Shown here piece by piece: positions 17,404 through 25,692 of a stretch of 64,000 nucleotides of DNA (positions within the stretch are counted from its first letter, which is position 1; each line of letters opens with the position of its first letter). This DNA comes from Myxococcales bacterium (GTDB lineage Bacteria > Myxococcota > Polyangia > Nannocystales > Nannocystaceae): NCBI GenBank assembly GCA_016793465.1, contig JAEUJW010000075.1, positions 413,169 to 477,168 of the forward strand. Reading direction: 5' to 3'. The notes under the pieces were generated by a model. The model worked only from the letters and a program-made list of their open reading frames with translations. It ran no database searches and was not told the origin of the DNA. The position numbers and the translations under genes are program-made.

Positions 17404-18026
17404 TCGAGGGCTCCCGCGGCGATCCAGTCGCTTACGAGCCCGGCCTGGGCGTCGTCGAGGCCCATCGAGCCCTGCGGCATCTTCGGCGCGCACGGGTCGC
17501 CCATGTCCATGGCGGCCGGGCGCACGCGGTACCACAGGATGCTGGCGTCGAGCGAGCCCGGGACCACGCGCGCGCTCTGGCCGCACACGGCGGCGGTCGC
17601 GGCGATGTCGACCAGGTTTGCGTACGACGTCGCCTCGTCGGTCATCTCGAGCCCGCCCGCGCCGCCGCCGTGGCAGTAGCCGGCGTTGCAGCCGTTCGGC
17701 ATGATGACCTGCTCGTAGACCTCGGTGAACGAGACCGCGGCCGGGCCGGTCTCGCCGTTCGTGCTCGCCTCGCCGACGCTGCTCGCCTCGCCGACGCTGC
17801 TCGCCTCGCCGACGGTCTCGCCCTCGCTGCTCGCCGCGGCCTGCGAGCCGCCGGTGGTCGGGTGCTCGATGCCGGTGGTCGCGCCGCCCTCGGTCGTGCC
17901 GCCGGTGTCGCCGGGCGTCGAGGTGTTCGGGCCGGAGCTCGCCGAGGTCGAGCTGTCGGAGTCGCCGATGGTGACGGTGCAGCCGGCCGCGCCGGCGAGC
18001 AGGAGGAGGATCATGGAGGCCCGCAT
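17400..18026 (-). CDS. Heme-c lipoprotein with CX4CH motif
   Basis: Predicted 208 residues. [16 protein letters not shown] gives a lipobox Cys16. The linker includes a threefold VGEASS repeat encoded by 18-bp DNA repeats (17764-17817). The C-terminal domain reads [22 protein letters not shown]: a heme-binding pattern with four residues between the Cys (C113, C118, H119), followed by KMPQGSMGL near the end, which offers a distal Met. This is the layout of small c-type domains common in myxobacterial and planctomycetal lipoproteins. It overlaps the P460-like gene by 4 bases, so both are probably made together and may pass electrons at the outer surface. Confidence 0.75.
   Translation of the reverse strand: MRASMILLLLAGAAGCTVTIGDSDSSTSASSGPNTSTPGDTGGTTEGGATTGIEHPTTGGSQAAASSEGETVGEASSVGEASSVGEASTNGETGPAAVSFTEVYEQVIMPNGCNAGYCHGGGAGGLEMTDEATSYANLVDIAATAAVCGQSARVVPGSLDASILWYRVRPAAMDMGDPCAPKMPQGSMGLDDAQAGLVSDWIAAGALD
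17764..17817. repeat. Three 18-bp tandem repeats within a coding region
   Basis: The unit CTCGCCTCGCCGACGCTG occurs at 17764, 17782 and 17800 (the last differing at its end). It encodes VGEASS repeats in the linker of the CX4CH lipoprotein and is a candidate length-variable site. Confidence 0.85.
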
Positions 18027-18519
18027 ATTCGCCGAACTTAGCGGCCCGCCAGCGCCGCGTCCATTTGCGCCTGCGAAACGCCGGCGTCAAGCGCCGCTGA
18101 ACAATCGACGCCCGCCGGTCGGCGTATCCCGAGGCGCCGCGGCTCACGACCGCCTGAGGCCCCGCGCAGCAGGACCCGCACAGCATCGACTTCGACGACC
18201 GCACCGCCGCGACCAGCACCCGCGCAGCATCGACTTCGACGACCGCCGCCGCCGAGGGGCCCTCGCGCGCGCCGCCCTCGCGACCGCGCCGACGGCCCGC
18301 GCCCGGCCCGCCTGCTCGCCCGGGCCGCCGCGCCCGCGCCGAGGCGATCCACGCCGCCGCGACGGCCCGTCCGCGCTCGTATGCGCCTGCTCGCCGCCTC
18401 GGCCCCCGCCCTCGCCGTGCGCCGCGCCGGCGCCCCGGCCCGGCCCCCGACGTCGCGCCGCCCGGCTGGCCTCGCGCGCAGACAGCCCGCGCGTCGTCGC
18501 GTTATGCTCCCCGCCTCGC
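18027..18519. other. Gene-free interval of 493 bp with direct repeats
   Basis: There is no convincing gene on either strand. Short Arg-rich frames exist but have no start context and no family resemblance. The interval holds a minus-strand TAAGTT box at 18035-18040 (8 nt before the cytochrome start), two 24-bp direct repeats at 18178-18201 and 18223-18246, and a TATGCT box at 18503-18508 before the PRPP-synthetase-like gene. Confidence 0.6.
18178..18246. repeat. Pair of 24-bp direct repeats, 45 bp apart
   Basis: CGCAGCATCGACTTCGACGA plus CCGC occurs at 18178-18201 (with A for G at the third or fourth position) and again at 18223-18246. It lies in the interval between the cytochrome pair and the PRPP-synthetase-like gene. 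Function unknown. Confidence 0.6.
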
Positions 18520-19446
<927 letters not shown>

Positions 19447-19474
19447 ACCACCTGCCCCTCCGGACAGCCACGTC

Positions 19475-21448
19475 ATGCACCTCATCAAAGTCGCCGCCGC
19501 CTCGCTCAACCAGACCCCGCTCGACTGGGACCGCAACCAGGCCAACATCGTGCGCGCGATCCGGGCCGCCCGCGGCGCCGGCGTGGCCGTGCTGTGCCTG
19601 CCCGAGCTGTGCATCCCCGGCTACGGCTGCGAGGACGAGTTCCACAGCCGCGGCGTGACCCTGCAGTCGTGGCGCGTCTTACAAGAGGTGCTGCCCGAGA
19701 CCGCGGGCATCGCCGTGGCCCTCGGCCTGCCGGTGATGCACCGCGGGGTCATGTACAACGCGGTGTGCCTGGCGGTCGACGGCAAGATCGCCGGCCTGGT
19801 CGCCAAGCGCTTCCTGCCCGGCGACGGCGTGCACTACGAGCCGCGGTGGTTCAAGCCCTGGCCGCCCGGCAAGTCGATCCAGTGGAAGCACGACGGCCAG
19901 ACCTACCCGCTCGGCGACCTGCTGTTCGAGGTCGGCGGCCTGCGCATCGGCTTCGAGATCTGCGAGGACGCGTGGGTGCCCGGCCGCCCCGGGCCCGAGC
20001 TCGCGGCCCAGGGCGTCGACATCATCATGAACCCGAGCGCGTCGCACTTCGCGTTCGGCAAGCACGAGATCCGCCGGCAGATCGTGCTCGAGGCGGCGCG
20101 CAGCTTCGGCGCCACCTACGTCTACGCCAACCTGATCGGCAACGAGGCCGGCCGCGTGATCTACGACGGCGACGTGCTGATCGCCACCCCCGGCGCCATG
20201 AAGGCCGAGGGCCCCCGCTTCGGCATGGACGACGTCTACCTCACCGTCGCCGCCATCGACATCGACCACGTGCGCATGTCCCACGCGCGCACGACCTTCA
20301 CCCCCGCCGTCGACGACAGCCTCCGCCCGGTCGTCCGCGTCGACGTGCGCCTGCCGACCGCCGACTACGCCGCCACCCCGCCGCTGCCGACCACCGTGTG
20401 GGCCGACCCCAGGTTCGAGAAGCACGAGGAGTTCTCCCGCGCGGTCGCCCTCGGCCTGTTCGACTACCTGCGCAAGAGCCGCTCGCGGGGCTTCGTGGTG
20501 TCCCTCAGCGGCGGCGCCGACTCGGCCGCGATCGTCTATTTAATTTCGCTGATGGTCGACATCGCCTGCCGCGAGCTCGGCGTCGGCAACGCCTGCATCA
20601 GGCTCGGCGTGGCCCCGGTCGCGAGCCCGCGCGAGCTCGTGCGCAGGCTGCTCGTGTGCGTCTACCAGGCCACCGTCAACAGCTCCGACACCACCCGCAA
20701 CGCCGCCCGGACCGTCGCCGAGGCCGCCGGCGCCGAGTTCATGGTCTTCGACGTCGAGCCCCTGGTCCGCGGCTACGTCGGCATGGTCGAGCGCTCGATC
20801 GGCCGCGAGCTGACCTGGGAGCACGACGACGTCGCGCTACAAAACATCCAGGCCCGCGTGCGCGCCCCCGGCGTGTGGATGATCGCCAACCTCCGCAACG
20901 CCCTGCTGCTGGCCACCAGCAACCGCAGCGAGGCCGCCGTCGGCTACGCGACCATGGACGGCGACACCTGCGGCGGCCTGTCGCCGATCACCGGCATCGA
21001 CAAGGCGTTCCTGCGCGAGTGGCTCGGCTGGGTCGAGTCGACCGGCCCGACCGGCTTCGGCCCGTTCCCCGCCATGCGCGTGATCAACGTGCAACAGCCG
21101 ACCGCCGAGCTCCGCCCCGCCGCCAACCACCAGACCGACGAGGCCGACCTCATGCCCTACCCCCTGCTCGACGCGGTCGAGCGCGCGGCCATCCGCGACA
21201 ACCTCACGCCCCGCGAGTGCCTGAGCGTGATGACCTCCCGCTTCCCCCAGTACGACCGCGAGCAGCTCATCGTGTGGATCAAGCGGTTCTTCCGCCTGTG
21301 GTCGCGCAACCAGTGGAAGCGCGAGCGCTACGCCCCGAGCTTCCACCTCGACGACGAGAACCTCGACCCCAAGACCTGGTGCCGCTTCCCGATCCTGTCC
21401 GGCGGCTTCGAACGCGAGCTCACCGAGCTCGACACGCCCGCGGGCTGA
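19475..21448 (+). CDS. nadE: Glutamine-dependent NAD+ synthetase
   Basis: Predicted 657 residues. The N-terminal nitrilase-fold amidase domain has a Glu-Lys-Cys triad visible as LPELCIPGYGCED (E44), AKRFLPGDG (K111) and GFEICEDAW (C163). The C-terminal NAD synthase domain starts near 320, with the ATP-pyrophosphatase P-loop SLSGGADS at about 344-351 and GDTCGGLSPITGIDK later. It makes NAD from nicotinate adenine dinucleotide, ATP and glutamine, with ammonia channelled between domains. The length fits the long glutamine-dependent form. It follows a divergent Prs-like gene, probably in the same transcript. The YLIS codons at 20538-20549 include a ten-base A/T run. Confidence 0.92.
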   Translation: MHLIKVAAASLNQTPLDWDRNQANIVRAIRAARGAGVAVLCLPELCIPGYGCEDEFHSRGVTLQSWRVLQEVLPETAGIAVALGLPVMHRGVMYNAVCLAVDGKIAGLVAKRFLPGDGVHYEPRWFKPWPPGKSIQWKHDGQTYPLGDLLFEVGGLRIGFEICEDAWVPGRPGPELAAQGVDIIMNPSASHFAFGKHEIRRQIVLEAARSFGATYVYANLIGNEAGRVIYDGDVLIATPGAMKAEGPRFGMDDVYLTVAAIDIDHVRMSHARTTFTPAVDDSLRPVVRVDVRLPTADYAATPPLPTTVWADPRFEKHEEFSRAVALGLFDYLRKSRSRGFVVSLSGGADSAAIVYLISLMVDIACRELGVGNACIRLGVAPVASPRELVRRLLVCVYQATVNSSDTTRNAARTVAEAAGAEFMVFDVEPLVRGYVGMVERSIGRELTWEHDDVALQNIQARVRAPGVWMIANLRNALLLATSNRSEAAVGYATMDGDTCGGLSPITGIDKAFLREWLGWVESTGPTGFGPFPAMRVINVQQPTAELRPAANHQTDEADLMPYPLLDAVERAAIRDNLTPRECLSVMTSRFPQYDREQLIVWIKRFFRLWSRNQWKRERYAPSFHLDDENLDPKTWCRFPILSGGFERELTELDTPAG

Positions 21449-21480
21449 GCCGGGGCAGGCCCCGTCGAGACGATGGCCGT

Positions 21481-21804
21481 CTACTCCGCCGGCACGCGAT
21501 AGACGCGCCCCTCCGCGAGCACGAGCCGATGTCCGCCGCCCTCCCAGCGCTGCTGCACCTGCTCGTAGTCGAGGCAGTCGAGGAGCCACGCGCAGCCGGC
21601 CGAGACCTCGGGCTCGAGCATCGCGCGCAGGTACGCCGCGATGGAGTCGTACGAGCCGAGGTACTCGGCCTCGTCGGAGACGGGGTCGCGCACGTCCGAC
21701 GCTACAGCGGAGGACTCGTCGTCTTGCTCGTCACCGAGATCGAGAACAATATCGTCGTCCTGTTCAGACTCGTGGGGTCGGTCAGGCGGTTCGCCATGCG
21801 TCAT
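21481..21804 (-). CDS. Small acidic hypothetical protein
   Basis: Predicted 107 residues from ATG 21804 (MTHGEPPDRPH). The first half is strongly acidic (runs of Asp/Glu with Ser), and the second half is a short folded-looking segment: YLGSYDSIAAYLRAMLEPEV, then CAWLLDCLDYEQVQQRWEGGGHRLVL. I do not recognise a family. An ATG at 21867 would add 21 residues, but their codons are A/T rich, unlike the gene, so the later start is preferred. It is convergent with nadE and divergent from the DUF429 gene; the interval between holds the lower-GC promoter region. Confidence 0.5.
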   Translation of the reverse strand: MTHGEPPDRPHESEQDDDIVLDLGDEQDDESSAVASDVRDPVSDEAEYLGSYDSIAAYLRAMLEPEVSAGCAWLLDCLDYEQVQQRWEGGGHRLVLAEGRVYRVPAE

Positions 21805-21950
21805 GGCCTGGTGATAGCTCGTCCTGTGGATATGACCCTCTAAACATTCTTTTCGCGGACTTTTCATGTAACCACGAAATCTCCCGCGTCTTGGACGCCG
21901 CTTGCAGTGACATTGCGTCGACGCTCGCCCGTCGTATCATCGGACTCACC

Positions 21951-22706
21951 GTGCGCACCCTCGGCGTCGACATGGCGAGCCAGCCGAACAAGACCGGCGT
22001 CGCCCGCATCACCTGGCTGACCGACCGCGCCGTCGTCGAGGACATCGACCGCAAGGCCGACGACGCCCGCCTCGACCGGCTCGCGGCGGAGGCCGACGCC
22101 ATCGGCGTCGACGCCCCGTTCGGCTGGCCGCGCAGCTTTAATGATTTTCTCGCCGAGCACCGCCGCGGGCTGCTCGTGGACACCGCCTGGTCGACGGCGC
22201 GACGCGACGACCTGCGGTTTCGTCGCACCGATCGACGGGTCCACGAGCGCACCGGTCGCTGGCCGCTCTCGGTCTCGTCGGACCTCATCAGCATCCCGGC
22301 CATGCGCTGCGCCGCCTTCCTGGCCCGCCAGCGGGTCGGCGATCGCAGCGGCGACGGCCGCGTCTACGAGGTCTATCCGGCGGCCGCGCTGACGATCTGG
22401 GGCTTCTCGCGCGACAGCTACAAGGGCGACCAGCACCCGGCCCGGACCGCGCTGCTCGCCGAGCTGCGGCGGCGCGCGCCCTGGCTCGAGCTGTCCGCGC
22501 CGCTGGCCGAGCGCTGCGTGGCCAGCGACGACTGCCTCGACGCGCTGCTCGCCGCCCTGATCGCCCGCGCCGCGGTCCGCGGGCTCACCGTGCGCCCGGC
22601 GCCCGACGACCTCGAGCTCGCGCGCGAGGAGGGCTGGATCGCCCTGCCGCTCGCCGACTCGCTCGCGCGCCTCATGGAGCCGCCGCTGCCCGGCGCGCCC
22701 GCGTGA
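21951..22706 (+). CDS. DUF429 family protein
   Basis: Predicted 251 residues from GTG 21951 (VRTLGVDMASQPNKTGVA). This is the usual DUF429 opening, with an Asp in a first beta strand as in RNase H-like folds. Later motifs fit: IGVDAPFGWPRSF (family IDAPLG), RRTDRRVHERTG (family RxxDxxxR) and VYEVYPAAALTIWG (family EVYPAA). ASDDCLDALLAALIARA matches the family SEHELDALxxAL helix near the end. Biochemical function is unknown; nuclease-like activity has been suggested from the fold. The frame extends to 21891, but the family N-terminus and a TATCAT box at 21935-21940 favour the GTG. FNDF at 22136-22147 is encoded by TTT-AAT-GAT-TTT. Confidence 0.8.
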   Translation: MRTLGVDMASQPNKTGVARITWLTDRAVVEDIDRKADDARLDRLAAEADAIGVDAPFGWPRSFNDFLAEHRRGLLVDTAWSTARRDDLRFRRTDRRVHERTGRWPLSVSSDLISIPAMRCAAFLARQRVGDRSGDGRVYEVYPAAALTIWGFSRDSYKGDQHPARTALLAELRRRAPWLELSAPLAERCVASDDCLDALLAALIARAAVRGLTVRPAPDDLELAREEGWIALPLADSLARLMEPPLPGAPA

Positions 22707-22889
22707 CCGCTCACCCCGGGTCGAACGCCGGGCGATCGCCGTGGTCGCTCGTCCGTGTGAGCGCCGCCGTGACGCCCGCCCGCTCGTCGGCGCCGCGAGG
22801 GCCAGGCAGACCTCGCCACCAGGACGCGTGACGACGCGGGGCGCGCCTGTGCACCCGCTCGCCCGGAGGTCCGCTCGCCGACGTCGCGG

Positions 22890-23519
22890 TCACGCCGCGT
22901 CGAGCTCGGCGAACAGCGCCGCGTGGCGGGCGAACGCCGCGCACGCCTCGTCGGCGATCGCCGCCGCCGTCCGCTCGTCGACCGGCATCGCCGTCAGCCC
23001 GGCGCGGAACGCCCGCCGCAGCCCGGCCGCGTCGGCGAACGCGTACAGCTCGAGACCTGCCCCCTCGGACAGGTCGTACGCGCGGGCCGCCGCCCGCCGC
23101 AGCGCCTGGCCGCCAGCGAGGTCGCCGAGGTAGCGCGTGTACGCGTGGGCGACCAGCAGGGCCGGCGCCTCGGCGGCGAGCCGGCGCAGGTGGGCCGCGT
23201 AGTCGAGGGCCGCGGGCGCCGGCGCGGGCGGCTCGCCGTCGGCGACGCACGCGAGGTCACGGGCGATCGCCGGCCCGCGGCCCAGCGCCGCCAGGTCGAT
23301 CCACGCCAGCCGCGGGTCGGCGCGGCGCTGCTCGAGCCCCGCCTCGAGCGCCGCGTAGATCGGCAGCAGCGCCGCCAGCATGCGGGCGTAGCCGCGACGG
23401 TCGAGCTCGCCGCGCAGCAGACGCTGGACGAACGGCGCGGCCTCGGCGTCGCGGTGGGCCGCGGCCGTGGCCTCGCGCAGGCGAGCGGCGAGGTCGAGGG
23501 TCGGGCGGTCGGCTGTCAC
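22890..23519 (-). CDS. Heme oxygenase (biliverdin-producing type)
   Basis: Predicted 209 residues from GTG 23519 (VTADRPTLDLAARL). All-helical heme oxygenase signatures are present: LREATAAAHRDAEAAPFVQRLLRGELDR with the proximal heme-ligand His at residue 22, ALLVAHAYTRYLGDLAGGQALRR (family HAYTRYLGDLSGGQ, distal helix with the Gly kink), and a final FARHAALFAELD helix. It opens heme to biliverdin, CO and iron using a reductase or ferredoxin. The length is typical. It is divergent from the IgGFc-type lipoprotein gene and convergent with DUF429, with no electron-donor partner nearby. Confidence 0.88.
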   Translation of the reverse strand: MTADRPTLDLAARLREATAAAHRDAEAAPFVQRLLRGELDRRGYARMLAALLPIYAALEAGLEQRRADPRLAWIDLAALGRGPAIARDLACVADGEPPAPAPAALDYAAHLRRLAAEAPALLVAHAYTRYLGDLAGGQALRRAAARAYDLSEGAGLELYAFADAAGLRRAFRAGLTAMPVDERTAAAIADEACAAFARHAALFAELDAA

Positions 23520-23733
23520 GGGCGGACGAATGCGGGCGAGGGTAGCCGGATCCCCCGCGGTCCGGCCGCCGCGTTTTTGCCCCGGGCGCCGCGCCGCCCC
23601 CCGTGACCGCGGCTCCGCCGGCCTCCGTCGGTCGATCACGCGGCCGCGGTCGTCGCCGCCGGGGCGCGACAACGGCCCGGCGCGCCCCGCCGCGGCCTTG
23701 CCAGCGCGCACGCGGGCGTGCTCCGATGGCCCC

Positions 23734-25584
23734 GTGGGTAGTCGTCCCTGCGTGATCGGCCTCGGCCTGGTCGCGGCCGCGTGCCGCGACCCCAACCCTT
23801 ACTTCGACGAGCCGCCGTTCCCGACCACGACCGCCGCGTCGAGCACCGGCTACGAGCCGCCGACCTCGACCGACGTCCTGCCGACCGACGGCGTCACCGG
23901 CGACACCGGCACCACCGTCGGCGGCGGCTCGCTGTCCGCCAGCGCCAGCGACGTCGGCGAGACCACCTTCGAGACCACCGCCACCACCGGCGCCCTCTGC
24001 ATGGCCGGCGAGACCGTGTGCGACGGCCTGGACGCCAAGATCTGCGACGGCATGGGCGGCTACCTGTCCAGCGAGGGCTGCGGCGCCCTGTGCGTGTCCG
24101 GCATCGGCTGCGCCGACTGCGTGCCCGGCACCGGCCAGTGCGTCGGCGACTTCGCCCAGAGCTGCGGCGACGACGGCCTGTGGATCGACGAGCAGGACTG
24201 CGACCCCGCGCAGGGCCTGACGTGCGACCCCGACGCCGGCGCGTGCGACGGCGCCTGCGCGAGCGCGGCGCTCGGCACCAGCCACCTCGGCTGCGACTTC
24301 TACGCGGTCACGCTCGCCAGCTACCACCCCCAGGACCCGCCGTGGTTCGGCAGCTTCGCCGCCGTGATCGTCAACCCCGGCGGCGAGATCGCCAACATCA
24401 CCGTCACGCAGGGCGACCTGCTGGTGCTCATGGGCCCGGTGTACGGCGGCACCGCCGCCACCATCACCCTCGACTACGTCGACCCGCTCGTCATCCCCGA
24501 CGGCGCCGACACCGGCCCCAGCGCGCTCGTCTCCGGCGCCGCCTACCGCATCCGCTCCGACCAGCCCGTCGCCGTGTTCCAGTTCGACCCCATCAACGCC
24601 CAGACCACCGGCGAGGCCAGCCTGCTCTACCCCGTGCACACCTGGACCGGCGACTACGTGGTCGCCTCGCGCGCGCACTTCGTCAGCGCGAACGACGACT
24701 CGCTGCCCGGGTTCTACACCGTCGTCGCCAGCGAGGACGCGACCACCGTCGCGGTCACGCCCTCGCCCACGGTCGGGGCGGTCCAGGCCGGCGGCGGCAT
24801 CGACGACGCCGGCGACGGCGTGGTCGTGCTCGACGCCGGCGACGTGCTGCAGGTGCTGTCGTCCGACCTCGGCAACCCCGGCGGCTCCGACCACACCGGC
24901 ACGTTCGTCAGCGCCGACAAGCCGATCGCCGTGTTCGGCGGGCACAAGTGCGGCGAGGCCCCGACCGACACTTTCTACTGCAACCACCTCGAGGAGTCGA
25001 TGCCGCCGATCGCCAGCCTCGGGACCGACTACGTGCTCGCCGCGCCCCACGGCCCCAACCTCGAGGTCCTGCCCACCGTGACCCGCGTGATCGCCGTCTT
25101 CGACGACACCGAGCTCGTCTACGAGCCCGACGACCTGCCGCTCGCGACCAACCTCGCCAAGGCCGGCGACTTCCTCGAGATCGACGGCTACACGATCGAC
25201 CGCGTCACCGCCGACGCGCCGATCCTCGTCGTCCAGTACATCGGCGGCGTCAACCAGGTCGGCGCCAAGACCGCGCAGGCCGTCGCCGTGCCGCTCGCGC
25301 AGTTCCGCGACAGCTACCGCGTGTACGCCTCGCTCGGCTACGGCTCGGCCAGCGCCACCCTGATCGCCGCGACCGGCACGACCGTCACCCGCGACGGCGT
25401 GCCCGTCGAGGGCTGGACCGAGATCGGCGCCACCGGCCACTCCGTCGCCCGCGTCACCCTCGCCGGCTCCGACGACGGCTCCTACGAGTACCTCGGCGAC
25501 GCGCCGTTCGGCGTCTCGGTGTACGGCTACGACAACGGCGTCAGCTACTGGATCCCCGGCGGCCAGGAGCTCGCCGTCCAGTGA
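23734..25584 (+). CDS. IgGFc-binding-type lipoprotein
   Basis: Predicted 616 residues from GTG 23734; GTG 23752 is an alternative. The N-terminus runs to a probable lipobox, GLGLVAAAC, then a Ser/Thr linker, then a Cys-rich module of short repeats (CMAGETVCDGLDAKIC, CVPGTGQCVGDFAQSC) like those in other myxobacterial adhesins. The remaining 430 residues match the IgGFc-binding N-terminal domain family: FYAVTLASY, VNPGGEIANITV, YRIRSDQPVAVFQFDP, ADKPIAVFGGHKC and VVQYIGG. Such proteins are surface-exposed and possibly adhesive; the domain is named after a human mucin-like protein and says nothing about IgG binding here. Confidence 0.78.
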   Translation: MGSRPCVIGLGLVAAACRDPNPYFDEPPFPTTTAASSTGYEPPTSTDVLPTDGVTGDTGTTVGGGSLSASASDVGETTFETTATTGALCMAGETVCDGLDAKICDGMGGYLSSEGCGALCVSGIGCADCVPGTGQCVGDFAQSCGDDGLWIDEQDCDPAQGLTCDPDAGACDGACASAALGTSHLGCDFYAVTLASYHPQDPPWFGSFAAVIVNPGGEIANITVTQGDLLVLMGPVYGGTAATITLDYVDPLVIPDGADTGPSALVSGAAYRIRSDQPVAVFQFDPINAQTTGEASLLYPVHTWTGDYVVASRAHFVSANDDSLPGFYTVVASEDATTVAVTPSPTVGAVQAGGGIDDAGDGVVVLDAGDVLQVLSSDLGNPGGSDHTGTFVSADKPIAVFGGHKCGEAPTDTFYCNHLEESMPPIASLGTDYVLAAPHGPNLEVLPTVTRVIAVFDDTELVYEPDDLPLATNLAKAGDFLEIDGYTIDRVTADAPILVVQYIGGVNQVGAKTAQAVAVPLAQFRDSYRVYASLGYGSASATLIAATGTTVTRDGVPVEGWTEIGATGHSVARVTLAGSDDGSYEYLGDAPFGVSVYGYDNGVSYWIPGGQELAVQ

Positions 25585-25692
25585 CGCGATCGCGCCTCGA
25601 CCGCGGGCGCACCCGCACCGCCCGCGACGGCGACCGCCAGCCCGCGCTTGCGTGCCACCGCCGCGGCTGAGACGCTGCGGTTGTTCGCATCC

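Noticed and set aside
17764..17817. 18-bp repeats as a possible CRISPR or iteron
   Set aside because: They encode in-frame VGEASS linker repeats of a lipoprotein.
18038..18352. Minus-strand frame of 104 codons in the gene-free interval
   Set aside because: Arg/Gly/Ala low complexity, no ribosome-binding site, and it crosses the 24-bp direct repeats.
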